A stretch of 64,000 bases of DNA from Ignavibacteria bacterium (GTDB taxonomy: Bacteria; Bacteroidota; Ignavibacteria; Tepidaquicellales; Tepidaquicellaceae): contig JADJYU010000003.1 in the NCBI GenBank assembly GCA_016719565.1, forward strand, positions 682,001-746,000, given 5' to 3'. The position numbers and the translations under genes are program-made. Positions 40,938 to 50,240 of the stretch are shown in pieces; the first letter of the stretch is position 1; each line of letters begins with the position of its first letter. The notes under the pieces were generated by a model. It worked only from the letters and a program-made list of their open reading frames with translations. It did no database searches and was not told the origin of the DNA.

Positions 40938-41809
40938 CTAATCTGACTTTTTATTTACTTCATATAAAAACAACCTGCTGGGCGAAGCGTCCGATACGAA
41001 TCCCGGGATCTGAATATTAAGTAAATACTCTCCGTCTTTAATTTCATCTTTTACAAAAGCCATTTCTGTTATTGTCTTTAATGAATGATCATCTGCATTT
41101 ACATCATGACCTTCCAAAGGAACATTCCAGTAAACATGATGTGCAGTAAGTTTTCCCTCATCGAATGTCCTGTCAACCGAAGGCAGATCCAGTATCAGAT
41201 GTTTCACATTTAATTTCGAAATAAATTTCATTGCCTCAATAGAAAAAAACGGAGGCTGATTTGACATATATCTCCTTGACATTTTATCAATACTGTTAGG
41301 AACAGTTCTGATTATTAATCCGTCAAGAAAACCCTTGTCATGATTAATTATTTTTTCTCTTAATACTTTTTCAGTTATCAAAAGATCTTCTTTATTCTTT
41401 TCCGGGATGTAAGTGTCATCTGTATCATCTGACTTTTCAGGAATGACTGTAATAAGAGTGGAAGGTATTAAAATATCTTTAAGTGTTTTGTCAATTGAAA
41501 TTCTTTCAAATGAAATATGACCGATACATTCCGTATGAGTGCCGTTGCAGTGCGGTATAAGTCTGTACTCTTCGAAGTTACATCCGCCTCCTGACCTTGT
41601 GTCCCCGATGAATTCTCCGGATACATAAGGTTTTGCGAAGCTTTTTCGACATCATATGTGTTAGGCTGACTTCCGTAAAAGTCCAGCGGTATTGAAATTT
41701 CCAGAGGTCCGGAAAGATTACTTGTATATTCCCTGCCATTCAAAGTAAAACTAATTTCCAATTTTAAATAATTTTGTTCCAAAGTATTTTTAATTGTATA
41801 ATAATTCAA
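40938..41809 (-). pseudogene. Cyclase-family protein (probable kynurenine formamidase), frameshifted
   Basis: The reading frame begins at 41809 (MNYYTIKNTLEQNYLKLEIS, then PLDFYGSQPNTYDVEK) and loses its homology at an A5 run (41642-41646). One added A gives VEKSFAKPYVSGEFIGDT, then CNFEEYRLIPHCNGTHTECI, and continues without a stop into the part ending at 40938 (IQIPGFVSDASPSRLFLYEV). HCNGTHTEC is the metal-binding HxGTHxD/E-type motif of the cyclase/arylformamidase family (PF04199). Next to kynU the likely job is hydrolysis of N-formylkynurenine. Whether the gene is really broken or mis-sequenced cannot be told here. Confidence 0.8.
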
Positions 41810-41872
41810 TTCAGTTTATTTTGTCAGTAAAATTCTAAGAACTGTTTTCAATCTAAATTAAATAATAAGATC

Positions 41873-42559
41873 ATGTGCAGACAATTCATTACATCAGGAA
41901 AGCTTTCAAATCTCCGTAAAATAATTGAGAAAACTTATAATGAAGATATTAAAATTAAACTTCTCGGTGAAATTGATAAAGAAGAAGAAGATCTGGAAGA
42001 GAAGATTGAAAAGGAACTCGAAGAGACCAAAAGACAGAAGCGGGATTACGATGCCATCCTGACACATGACGTTCCTGTGATTGCTTATGAAAACGGAGAG
42101 AAATTTCTTACTAAAATGAAATGGGGAGTAAGATTTGATCCGGAAAAAAAATCTCCTCTGATCTTTAATTCAAGAGATGATACGATTCAATCCAAACCTT
42201 TCTGGAAAAGAACCTTTGACAAAAACCGTATACTTATACCAATGTTCGGACTTTATGAATGCCAGGCTAAAGGGGGTAAGAAAAAAGTTAAAACAAAAAT
42301 TACCGTTCCCGGCAGGAATGTATTTATGGTGCCGGGATTATTCTGGAAGAATAAAGAAGATATAAATGAGTTTACTCTTATTACAACTTCTCCGAGCAGC
42401 TTTATGAAAAAGATACACAGCCGTATGCCCGTTATACTCGATGATAAAGATGTGTTCAATTATTTTACCGATTCATATGAAGAAAATGCCGCAAAGCTTA
42501 AACCTTCGGAAGGTGATATGAAAATTCTTGAAGAAGAACAGGAACCTTCCGTATCATAG
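41873..42559 (+). CDS. SOS response-associated peptidase (SRAP, HMCES/YedK-like)
   Basis: 228 residues. It starts MCRQFIT, so after methionine removal the cysteine becomes the N-terminal residue that crosslinks abasic sites in single-stranded DNA. Other active-site parts are present: FNSRDDTI (asparagine), IPMFGLYECQ (glutamate) and HSRMPVILDD (histidine). An inserted charged helix (about residues 25-60, EEDLEEKIEKELEETKRQKR) is longer than in YedK. It shields abasic sites during replication. It converges on the split MFS gene and overlaps it by 6 bases. Confidence 0.92.
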   Translation: MCRQFITSGKLSNLRKIIEKTYNEDIKIKLLGEIDKEEEDLEEKIEKELEETKRQKRDYDAILTHDVPVIAYENGEKFLTKMKWGVRFDPEKKSPLIFNSRDDTIQSKPFWKRTFDKNRILIPMFGLYECQAKGGKKKVKTKITVPGRNVFMVPGLFWKNKEDINEFTLITTSPSSFMKKIHSRMPVILDDKDVFNYFTDSYEENAAKLKPSEGDMKILEEEQEPSVS

Positions 42560-43069
42560 TTTTAATTTTCTTAACCGCGGAGAAGATAATGTAACTATTG
42601 TAACTATAATTAAAGTCATTACTCCGCCGAATATGACTGAAGGTACAGTACCTAATATTTTTGCTGCTACACCGGATTCAAAAGCGCCGATCTCATTAGA
42701 TGATCCTATGAAAATACTGTTCACTGCCGAAACCCTGCCTTTCATATTGTCGGGAGTGAGAAGCTGTATTATTGTACTTCTTACCACTACGCTCAGACTG
42801 TCAAATGCTCCGCTCAGACAAAGCACAACTAAAGAGAGTAGAAAACTTTTTGATAATCCGAAAATTATTATACAGATGCCAAACCCGAATATTCCAATGA
42901 GTAAATTCCTTCCTGCATTTCCCGTGATAGGTCTGCGCGTCATTATCAGCGCCATCGTAACCGCCCCCACCGAAGGCGCCGCCCTGAGCATTCCCAGTCC
43001 CTGAGGACCGACAAATAAAATTTCTCCCGCAAAGATCGGAAGCAGCGCAACAGCTCCACCGAAAAGCAC
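42554..43069 (-). CDS. MFS transporter, C-terminal part of a frameshifted gene
   Basis: 171 residues as read from the first ATG. In this frame the homology extends back to about 43107 (KIILGAISLDLFAVLFGGAV). It contains transmembrane helices 7-12 of a 12-helix major facilitator (GNAGRNLLIGIFGFGICIII; SLVVLCLSGAFDSLSVVVRS; LLTPDNMKGRVSAVNS). The N-terminal half is the adjacent 43102..43803. One inserted A in the A6 run at 43107-43112 fuses them into one protein of about 415 residues of the enterobactin-exporter-like MFS_3 group. As it stands this half alone could not transport. Confidence 0.75.
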   Translation of the reverse strand: MLFGGAVALLPIFAGEILFVGPQGLGMLRAAPSVGAVTMALIMTRRPITGNAGRNLLIGIFGFGICIIIFGLSKSFLLSLVVLCLSGAFDSLSVVVRSTIIQLLTPDNMKGRVSAVNSIFIGSSNEIGAFESGVAAKILGTVPSVIFGGVMTLIIVTIVTLSSPRLRKLKL

Positions 43070-43101
43070 TGCAAACAGATCAAGTGATATTGCCCCGAGT
43101 A

Positions 43102-43803
43102 TTATCTTTTTTCAAAAACAAATTTTAATCCTGAAGTTAACTTCTCCTTTAATGACTGAAGACCGATTATTTCCGGTATCGGTTTCTTCTTAACAGTCAT
43201 TATTAACATTATAGAAATTATCCAGAATACCACTATCAGCGAATAAGTCTGAACTCCGCCGATAAATCCATACAGTAATCCGCCTAATGCCGGACCTGTT
43301 ACAGCGCCGGTCTGCCATGTGGAAGTGTTCCACGTGATCGCATTCGGAAGAGTTTTCTTCGGAACAAGCTGCGCTACAAATGCAAAAAAAGACGGAGCGG
43401 AAAATCCTCTGCCGATCCCGCTTAAAAATATTATACTGTATATTGCAATTACTTTATTTGAATATAGATATTCTATTCCGTCTGTTGAAACAATTAAAAG
43501 AAGTATCGAACAAAATGTCATCAGAAAAACAGAGCCGAGCACGATCTTTTTTCTGTCATTTGTATCTGTAATATGACCTGCAAATAGAAGAGTCATTATG
43601 GAGGGGATCGCTTCGGCAAGTCCGATTAGCCCGAGTGATAAGGGATCCTTTGTAATTTCATATATCTGCCATCCGACTATTACAGCCTGCATCTGAGACG
43701 CAATTGTAATACATAACCTTGCCAGCGTAAAATTCCTGAACTCCGGAAATCTCAGCGCTTCATACGGATCATGCTTTTTTTCTATGATCGGAATTGTATC
43801 CAA
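43102..43803 (-). CDS. MFS transporter, N-terminal part of a frameshifted gene
   Basis: 233 residues with six helices. LARLCITIASQMQAVIVGWQ, then YEITKDPLSLGLIGLAEAIP and the loop motif GHITDTNDRKKIVLGS between helices 2 and 3, are typical MFS_3. The frame ends FVFEKR at a TAA created just after an A6 run; the next frame continues the family sequence. The substrate is unknown (relatives export siderophores or drugs). The break lies exactly between the two six-helix bundles. Upstream 43804-44086 is A+T-rich spacer shared with the divergent ppdK. Confidence 0.75.
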   Translation of the reverse strand: MDTIPIIEKKHDPYEALRFPEFRNFTLARLCITIASQMQAVIVGWQIYEITKDPLSLGLIGLAEAIPSIMTLLFAGHITDTNDRKKIVLGSVFLMTFCSILLLIVSTDGIEYLYSNKVIAIYSIIFLSGIGRGFSAPSFFAFVAQLVPKKTLPNAITWNTSTWQTGAVTGPALGGLLYGFIGGVQTYSLIVVFWIISIMLIMTVKKKPIPEIIGLQSLKEKLTSGLKFVFEKR

Positions 43804-43972
43804 GAATTATCGGAAAATGATAAAGTGAGTGATAAGTTTTATATTTACCAAGATCTGTTTTTTTAAAATTGTTTCCGTCAATATAATATTTTTAAGTATG
43901 CTTTTAAATTATGTAATTGATGTGAGATTAATGTAAAATTACTTCAGACAGAAATATTATTGCAATATGAAT

Positions 43973-44010
43973 CCTGCTTATCAGTATTTAAATTTTTCTG
44001 TATATGCAGG
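43973..44010. repeat. Weak hairpin in the MFS-ppdK spacer
   Basis: CCTGC and GCAGG, with inner CAG/CTG, could fold into an interrupted hairpin about 75 bases before the ppdK start. The rest of 43804-44086 is plain A+T-rich spacer with no open frame. The fold may be chance. Confidence 0.3.
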
Positions 44011-44086
44011 TATATCAGAATAAAATTAAATTTTTTAAATGATTATATTGATGAGTATTAACACAATTCTCATTAAATTTTTAATC

Positions 44087-46810
44087 ATGTCAAAAAAATA
44101 CGTATACTATTTCGGAAACGGAAAAGCTGACGGCAAAGCGGAAATGAAATCTCTGCTTGGCGGAAAAGGAGCTAATCTTGCGGAGATGACAAACATTAAA
44201 CTTCCTGTCCCTCCGGGCTTTACAATCACTACGGAAGTCTGCAACTATTATTATAAAAACGGAAAAAAATATCCTGCCGAACTTAAGAAACAGGTAGAAC
44301 TTGCTTTGAAAAAAATTGAAAAGGATTTAAAATGTAAATTCGGAGATCATAAAAATCCATTGCTGCTTAGCGTCAGATCCGGTGCAAGAGCTTCAATGCC
44401 GGGTATGATGGATACTGTTCTTAATCTCGGTCTTAATGATGCCAGTGTGGCAGGTCTGATCGAAAAAACCGGAAATGAAAGATTTGTATATGATTCATAC
44501 AGAAGGTTTGTGCAAATGTACGGTGACGTAGTACTCGATCTCAAACCAAAAGATAAAAATCAGATAGATCCCTTTGAGGAAATTATTGAAAGAAAGAAAG
44601 CGAAAAATAATATTGAGAACGATCTGGACTTTTCTGTTAATGATCTTAAAGAACTTGTCATCGAATTCAAAAAAGAAATTAAAAAAGATACGGGAAGAAA
44701 CTTTCCGGACGATCCGATGGAACAGCTCTGGGGTGCTGTCGGCGCTGTATTCAGATCATGGAGCAATGACAGGGCGAATGTTTACAGAAAACTGAATAAC
44801 ATCCCTGTTGAATGGGGAACTGCTGTGAATATTCAGGCAATGGTTTACGGTAACCTCGGAGATACTTCAGGAACCGGTGTTGCATTTACCAGAAATCCGT
44901 CAAACGGCGAAGATGAATTTTACGGTGAATATCTTATGAATGCGCAGGGTGAAGATGTTGTTGCCGGTATTCGTACTCCTCTTCCGATCTCTGATCTCAA
45001 AAAAGCTAAGCCGAAGATCTATGCGCAGCTTGATAAAGTCAGAAGAATTCTCGAGAAGCATTACAAAGATATGATGGATATAGAATTCACAATGCAGGAT
45101 GAAGTCCTTTATATGCTTCAGTGCCGCGCCGGTAAAAGGACGGGTTATGCATCAGTTAAGATTGCGGTGGATATGGTAAAAGAAAAACTCATTGATGAAA
45201 AGACAGCTGTAATGAGAGTGGATCCCGAACAGCTCAATCAGCTGCTCAGACCGATATTCAGTACTTCAGAAAAACAGGAAGCTGTTAAAAACGGAAGACT
45301 TCTTGCAACAGGTCTTAATGCCGGTCCCGGAGCTGCCTGCGGCAGAGTTTATTTTAATTCCTTTGACGCCGTGAATGCACACGCAAGAGGCGAACAGGTA
45401 ATACTCGTTAGAATTGAGACTTCACCGGAGGATATCAGAGGTATGAATGCAGCAGAAGGAATACTGACTTCAAGAGGCGGCATGACTTCTCACGCAGCGC
45501 TTGTTGCCAGACAGATGGGTAAAGTCTGCGTCGCCGGCTGCGGAACTATTGATATTGATTACCTTCTGAAAACTATTACTGTAAAAGGAAAACCTCATGT
45601 TGTAAATGAAGGTGATTTTATTTCAATAGACGGATCGACAGGTGAAGTGATCGTAGGAAAACTTCAGGCAAAGCCTTCAGAAATTCTGCAGGTGCTTATT
45701 GACAAAACTCTTAAACCAAAAGATTCCAAACCATTCGGATATTATTCAGCATTTATGAAATGGGCTGATAAATTCAGAAGACTTAAGATCAGAACAAATG
45801 CAGATCAGCCCGATCAGTGTGAAAATGCGATTGCATTCGGAGCTGAAGGAATAGGACTTTGCAGGACTGAACATATGTTCTTCGGAGGAGACAGGATAAA
45901 TGCTGTCAGAGAGATGATACTTGCATACAGTACTGACGGACGAAAAAAAGCTCTTAATAAAATTCTCCCGTATCAGAGAAAAGACTTTACTGAAATATTC
46001 CGTGAGATGGACGGTCTGCCGGTTACAATAAGGACTCTTGATCCGCCTTTGCATGAATTCCTTCCGCACACGGAAATTGAGATCACAAAACTTGCCGAGC
46101 TTATCGGTACAAGAGTTGATGAAATAAAATACAAGCTTAACGCTTTAAGAGAATTTAACCCCATGCTCGGTCACAGAGGGTGCAGACTTGGTATTTCTTT
46201 TCCGGAGATAACGGAAATGCAGGCAAGAGCTATATTTGAAGCCGCCGCCGCCGTTCTGAAGGAAGGTAAAAAAGTTTATCCGGAAATAATGATCCCGCTT
46301 ATCGGGCATGAAAAGGAATTTACAGAGCAGGAAAAAATTATCAGAGATACAGCTGACATGGTAATGAAAGAAAAGAAAATTAAATTCAAATATAAGGTCG
46401 GCACAATGATCGAAATCCCGAGAGCAGCACTCGTAGCAGGTAAAATCGCGAAATATGCTGAGTTCTTTTCTTTCGGAACAAACGATCTTACTCAGATGAC
46501 TTTTGGAATTTCAAGAGATGATGCAGGTTCATTTCTTCCGGAATACAGGGAAAAGGAAATTCTTAAGCGGGATCCTTTTGAATCTATCGACGTGGATGGC
46601 GTGGGTATGCTTATGGAGTTTGCAGTCAGAAAAGGAAGAGAAACCCGTCCTGATATAAAACTTGGTATTTGCGGTGAACACGGCGGTGAACCTGACTCTA
46701 TTAAATTTTGTAATGACCTCGGTCTTGAGTACGTAAGCTGTTCCCCTTTCAGAGTGCCAATTGCAAGACTCGCCGCAGCAAGAGCGGAAATCGAAGCAAC
46801 GAAAAAATAG
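44087..46810 (+). CDS. ppdK: Pyruvate, phosphate dikinase
   Basis: 907 residues from ATG 44087 ([16 protein letters not shown]). The frame opens at 44039, but the family starts here. The N-terminal ATP-grasp part has [20 protein letters not shown] and [18 protein letters not shown]. The central swivelling domain carries the phosphorylated histidine in [16 protein letters not shown] (His469). The C-terminal PEP-binding barrel has [12 protein letters not shown] and the catalytic cysteine in [10 protein letters not shown] (Cys862). It interconverts pyruvate, ATP and phosphate with PEP, AMP and PPi in the cytoplasm, allowing gluconeogenesis or PPi-dependent glycolysis. It is a single gene, followed by the repeat array. 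Confidence 0.97.
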   Translation: MSKKYVYYFGNGKADGKAEMKSLLGGKGANLAEMTNIKLPVPPGFTITTEVCNYYYKNGKKYPAELKKQVELALKKIEKDLKCKFGDHKNPLLLSVRSGARASMPGMMDTVLNLGLNDASVAGLIEKTGNERFVYDSYRRFVQMYGDVVLDLKPKDKNQIDPFEEIIERKKAKNNIENDLDFSVNDLKELVIEFKKEIKKDTGRNFPDDPMEQLWGAVGAVFRSWSNDRANVYRKLNNIPVEWGTAVNIQAMVYGNLGDTSGTGVAFTRNPSNGEDEFYGEYLMNAQGEDVVAGIRTPLPISDLKKAKPKIYAQLDKVRRILEKHYKDMMDIEFTMQDEVLYMLQCRAGKRTGYASVKIAVDMVKEKLIDEKTAVMRVDPEQLNQLLRPIFSTSEKQEAVKNGRLLATGLNAGPGAACGRVYFNSFDAVNAHARGEQVILVRIETSPEDIRGMNAAEGILTSRGGMTSHAALVARQMGKVCVAGCGTIDIDYLLKTITVKGKPHVVNEGDFISIDGSTGEVIVGKLQAKPSEILQVLIDKTLKPKDSKPFGYYSAFMKWADKFRRLKIRTNADQPDQCENAIAFGAEGIGLCRTEHMFFGGDRINAVREMILAYSTDGRKKALNKILPYQRKDFTEIFREMDGLPVTIRTLDPPLHEFLPHTEIEITKLAELIGTRVDEIKYKLNALREFNPMLGHRGCRLGISFPEITEMQARAIFEAAAAVLKEGKKVYPEIMIPLIGHEKEFTEQEKIIRDTADMVMKEKKIKFKYKVGTMIEIPRAALVAGKIAKYAEFFSFGTNDLTQMTFGISRDDAGSFLPEYREKEILKRDPFESIDVDGVGMLMEFAVRKGRETRPDIKLGICGEHGGEPDSIKFCNDLGLEYVSCSPFRVPIARLAAARAEIEATKK

Positions 46811-46893
46811 CTGTTATATATTTCACTCGTCAGAGTTTGTGGTTAATTACTATTTACCGCGAAGTCACGAAGACACTAAGGAAAAATGTTTTT

Positions 46894-47580
46894 CCCCCGG
46901 CAGAGTCTCCGGTGCTCTTCCGGGACTCTGACGAAAATGTTTCCCCAGGCAGAGTCTCCGGTGCTCTTCCGGGACTCTGACGAAATTGATTATACTTTCC
47001 CCCGGCAGAGTCTCCGGTGCTCTTCCGGGACTCTGACGAAAACAGACTTTCCTTCACGGCGGAGTCCCAAAGAGCGGGAGACTCCGCCGGGGAGAATAAA
47101 GCAAATAGATTTTAATTAATACATAAACAAATTAATATATTCTTTCCCCCGGCAGAGTCTCCGGTGCATTTCCGGGACTCTGACGAAAACAGACTTTCCT
47201 TCACGGCGGAGTCCCAAAGAGCGGGAGACTCCGCCGGGGAGAATAAAGCAAATAGATTTTAATTAATACATAAACAAATTAATATATTCTTTCCCCCGGC
47301 AGAGTCTCCGGTGCTCTTCCGGGACTCTGACGAAAACAGACTTTCCTTCACGGCGGAGTTCCAAAGAGCGGGAGAATCCGCCGGGGAGAATAAACCAAAT
47401 AGATTTTAATTAATACATAAACAAATTAATATATTCTTTCCCCCGGCAGAGTCTCCGGTGCTCTTCCGGGACTCTGACGAAAACAGACTTTCCCTCCTTC
47501 ACGGCGGAGTTCCAAAGAGCGGGAGAATCCGCCGGGAGAATAAACCAAATAGATTTTAATTAATACATAAACAAATTAAT
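46894..47580. repeat. Tandem array of inverted REP-like palindromes with copied 5' leader
   Basis: Two hairpin types alternate. Type A (starts 46894, 46943, 46998, 47145, 47293, 47440) has CAGAGTC/GACTCTG arms plus inner CCGG/CCGG; type B (47055, 47202, 47349, 47500) has GGCGGAGTC/GACTCCGCC arms. B is a diverged reverse complement of A. From 46998 the array is four units of about 147 bases: A, short spacer, B, then a 55-base A+T-rich leader ending ACAAATTAATAT. The last leader copy runs into the ATG of the gene at 47581. Before the array (46811-46893) I see only spacer. It contains no real gene. Confidence 0.9.
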
Positions 47581-48048
47581 ATGTCAATAGAAGAAAAACC
47601 TGCCACTATCATTGAACAGGTAAAAGAAACTGTAACAGTAGTTACGGAAAAAATTACTGAAGTAAAAGAAACAATCATTGACGAAGAAATTATTTCCGAG
47701 TATAAACTAATGGGCTCTGATGCAGCGCAGAATATACTGCAGCAGTTAAATGAATCTGCATCTGTAATTACTCGGTCAGGTTTCATTATGAAAAATATTA
47801 CCATTGGTTTGGGAATCCCGCCTGCTATTGAAATCACATTTAACTATTCTAATGAAATAAGCGACTCAGAAAGAGAGAAACTCCTGACTCAGTCCGCAGA
47901 AAAGAAAATTCTCAGCCTGGTACTAAAAGCTCTCTTCAAAGCAAATGATATGTATAAGAAAGTGAAAATAGGAAATTTCAAGCTCGAAAGTGTAATGATC
48001 ACAATTGGTCTCATTCCTGATATTAATATTAATCTGGTTTCAGAATAG
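47581..48048 (+). CDS. Hypothetical protein
   Basis: 155 residues, not recognised. The first 45 are a Thr/Val/Glu/Lys-rich helix (EQVKETVTVVTEKITEVKET), probably a coiled coil. The rest is a predicted alpha-beta domain with SAEKKILSLVLKALFKAND and ending LESVMITIGLIPDININLVS. There is no signal peptide or membrane helix. It lies between two palindrome clusters, and its 5' leader is repeated four times upstream. Codon use and base composition look like the rest of the window, and the ATG sits at the end of the last repeat unit. Confidence 0.65.
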   Translation: MSIEEKPATIIEQVKETVTVVTEKITEVKETIIDEEIISEYKLMGSDAAQNILQQLNESASVITRSGFIMKNITIGLGIPPAIEITFNYSNEISDSEREKLLTQSAEKKILSLVLKALFKANDMYKKVKIGNFKLESVMITIGLIPDININLVSE

Positions 48049-48056
48049 CGTTAAAT

Positions 48057-48250
48057 AATAATCTTACTATTTTTTATTCGAAGGAAAGAGTTTGTAATAT
48101 TTTTTCCCCCGTCAGAGTCTCCGGTGCATTTCCGGGACTCTGACGAAAACAGACTTTACTTCCCGGCGGAGTCCCAAAGAGCGGGAGACTCCGCCGGAGA
48201 AAATAATCTTACTATTTTTCATTCGAAGGAAAGAGTTTGTAATATTTTTT
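48057..48250. repeat. Palindrome pair flanked by 49-base direct repeats before the oxidase gene
   Basis: A type-A palindrome (from 48106) and a type-B palindrome (to about 48198) sit between two nearly identical 49-base direct repeats, 48057-48105 and 48202-48250 (AATAATCTTACTATTTTT..., one base different). The second repeat is the 5' leader of the gene starting 48281. The unit length (145 bases) equals that of the array at 46998-47580. Confidence 0.88.
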
Positions 48251-48280
48251 GAACAATAAAAATCCTTTTAAGAAATAAAT

Positions 48281-49363
48281 ATGGATCCTGTAACTATTAG
48301 TGATATTGAAGAAATTGCATTTGAGAAACTTGATAAAAATGCATTCGACTACTATTCCAGCGGAGCCGATGATGAGATCACGCTTAAAGAAAACTGTAAT
48401 GCATTTAATAAAATTTTTCTTAAATACAGAGTCCTTGTAGATGTAAGTAAAAGAGATATGTCTGCTGCAGTTCTCGGTCATAAAATATCTGTACCTTTTT
48501 TAATAGCTCCTACTGCTTTTCATAAAATGTCGCATCCTGACGGAGAGACTGCAGTTGCAAAAGCTGCAGGAAAAGCCGGTACTGTTATGATATTAAGCAC
48601 TCTTGCTAATTCATCCGTTGAAGAAGTTACGGAAGCAGCTTCAGGACCGGTTTGGTTTCAGTTATATGTTTTTAAAGACAGGGAAATTACACGCGACCTT
48701 ATAAAAAGGGCAGAAGCAGCGGGCGTAAGGGCGATTGTACTGACAGTTGACGCTCCTTTATTAGGACAAAGAGTAAGGGATGTAAAAAATAAATTTGATC
48801 TGCCTTCAGGTCTCACAGTTAAAAATCTTGAAAAGAATTTTAAAGAAGATCTTATTATAAATAAAAATGATTCAGGTCTGGCCTCTTATGTAAAAGAAAA
48901 TCTTGACGCCTCACTTAACTGGAATGATCTCAGCTGGATCAGATCCGTTACAAATCTTCCGCTGATCTTAAAAGGAAGTGCCTGCAGCGAAGATGCCATC
49001 CTGGCAGCCGAGCATAAAGTCGAAGGAATTGTCGTTTCCAATCACGGCGGCAGACAGCTTGATACCTGCAGAGCTACAATCGATGTGCTGCCTGAAGTGG
49101 CTGAAGCAGTAAAAGGTAAAACTGAAATTTATCTCGACGGCGGGATCAGGAGAGGAACAGACATTTTAAAATCAATTGCGCTCGGAGCTGATGCAGTGCT
49201 GATCGGAAGACCTGTTATATGGGGACTCGCTTATAACGGAGAAAACGGCGTTACTGATGTGCTGAATATTCTCAGAAAAGAACTGGATCTTGCTATGGCT
49301 CTCTGCGGCTGCACTGATCTGAAAAATATTACCAAAGATATTATTGTCCGAAACTTACATTAA
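48281..49363 (+). CDS. FMN-dependent alpha-hydroxyacid oxidase/dehydrogenase
   Basis: 360 residues in a single TIM barrel. FDYYSSGADDEITLKENCNA, IAPTAFHKMSHPDGETAVAK and LTVDAPLLGQRVRDVKNKF are family blocks. GIVVSNHGGRQLDTCRAT contains the catalytic histidine and substrate arginine. DGGIRRGTDILKSIALGADA and VLIGRPVIWGL bind the FMN phosphate. It oxidises a 2-hydroxyacid such as lactate or glycolate; the exact substrate and electron acceptor (oxygen or quinone) cannot be told. It is soluble, lacks a membrane loop, and its end overlaps the convergent DUF481 gene by 23 bases. Confidence 0.9.
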   Translation: MDPVTISDIEEIAFEKLDKNAFDYYSSGADDEITLKENCNAFNKIFLKYRVLVDVSKRDMSAAVLGHKISVPFLIAPTAFHKMSHPDGETAVAKAAGKAGTVMILSTLANSSVEEVTEAASGPVWFQLYVFKDREITRDLIKRAEAAGVRAIVLTVDAPLLGQRVRDVKNKFDLPSGLTVKNLEKNFKEDLIINKNDSGLASYVKENLDASLNWNDLSWIRSVTNLPLILKGSACSEDAILAAEHKVEGIVVSNHGGRQLDTCRATIDVLPEVAEAVKGKTEIYLDGGIRRGTDILKSIALGADAVLIGRPVIWGLAYNGENGVTDVLNILRKELDLAMALCGCTDLKNITKDIIVRNLH

Positions 49364-50090
49364 CTCCGAATGTAAGTTTGTTGTCCGCTCTCATTCTTCC
49401 TACTGAAACTACATCTTCAAAAGTATATAAATAATTTGCGGTCAGTGAAACACTTGATAGTATAGGCATTTTCAATCCCGAATCAACTCTGAAATTCGCC
49501 CGCGAAAAATTATTAAAAACCGGCTGATAAAATGCAGTAACATTAAACATCAGTCTGTCCTTTACTATATTCTGCTTAGTCCTTATCCTTAAAGAAAATC
49601 TCATATTTTCCTGATCATAGTTTCCCGGTTTCTGCGCTAGCTTTTCATAATCATAAATTAAAGCCAGTGATATTGATGTTTTGTGATCTTCATTTTCAAC
49701 AGCAACATACTTAACCCCTCCGCCGGATTGTGATCTCAAATCAATTCCTTTTGCAAAACTGTAGTTAAGATACTGCAATATAAACGGGGAAAATTTATTT
49801 TTGTAAAACAGATCGGCGGTAAAAGAAGCGATCATTTCATTATCATCTTTCCTTCCTCTGTTCTCACCGTAACCATAAGACGCCAGTATAATTGTTTCAA
49901 GATACCTGTCTGCGCGCGTTATGCTTCCTTTACCATGTATATAAAATTTTCTGGTATTTCCGCTCTGATAAAGTCCTTCGACCGATAATGAACCCGACCA
50001 TTCCGGTACACTGGCATTATTGGTCTGTGATATAATGGTCCCGGGCTGAAACAGGATCAGTATAAATAAAACCGGTAAAAATTTTGTCAA
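49341..50090 (-). CDS. DUF481 family outer-membrane protein
   Basis: 249 residues. A signal peptide (MTKFLPVLFILILFQPGTIISQ) precedes WSGSLSVEGLYQSGNTRKFY, the DUF481 (YdiY-like) start, and a series of amphipathic strands (SLALIYDYEKLAQKPGNYDQ; SVSLTANYLYTFEDVVSVGR) ending KLTFGVNVSFGQ. These are predicted 12-16-strand barrels of unknown function, sometimes linked to salt or acid stress. It is convergent with the oxidase gene. Confidence 0.82.
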   Translation of the reverse strand: MTKFLPVLFILILFQPGTIISQTNNASVPEWSGSLSVEGLYQSGNTRKFYIHGKGSITRADRYLETIILASYGYGENRGRKDDNEMIASFTADLFYKNKFSPFILQYLNYSFAKGIDLRSQSGGGVKYVAVENEDHKTSISLALIYDYEKLAQKPGNYDQENMRFSLRIRTKQNIVKDRLMFNVTAFYQPVFNNFSRANFRVDSGLKMPILSSVSLTANYLYTFEDVVSVGRMRADNKLTFGVNVSFGQ

Positions 50091-50184
50091 AGTAATTTCA
50101 GATTAATTTGTTACAAAAATACGAATACTTATTTACATTAAAAAATGTACAAAACCGGTTCATGCTTTTAAAAATTAAAGTAAA

Positions 50185-50220
50185 TTAAAAAACCCCGTAA
50201 AACAATGTTCTACAGGGTTT
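50185..50220 (-). terminator. Intrinsic terminator after the small secreted protein
   Basis: On the minus strand AAACCCTGTA pairs imperfectly with TACGGGGTTT (one mismatch, 11-nt loop), then TTTTAATTT. It lies 20 bases after the stop of 50241..50603. Confidence 0.75.
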
Positions 50221-50240
50221 GAGGGTTGTTATAATTTAAT

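Noticed and set aside
42528..43004. 158-codon plus-strand open frame
   Set aside because: It is antisense to the MFS gene, whose minus-strand frame has clear membrane-protein homology.
43107..43112. Programmed -1 frameshift of the dnaX type at A6G
   Set aside because: The zero-frame codons are GAA AAA AGA, not AAA AAG, so the tandem-slip geometry is wrong; no stimulatory hairpin was seen.
43326..43341. parS-like sequence TGTTCCACGTGATCGC
   Set aside because: Only 11 of 16 bases match the parS palindrome, it lies in the MFS coding region and far from parAB.
46886..47119. Open frame through the palindrome array with a repeated RQSLRCSSGTLTK-like phrase
   Set aside because: It is a by-product of the repeats in one frame; other units break it and no start or family supports it.
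46894..47580. Tandem units as a CRISPR array
   Set aside because: Units are about 147 bases, the spacers are identical rather than unique, and there are no cas genes.
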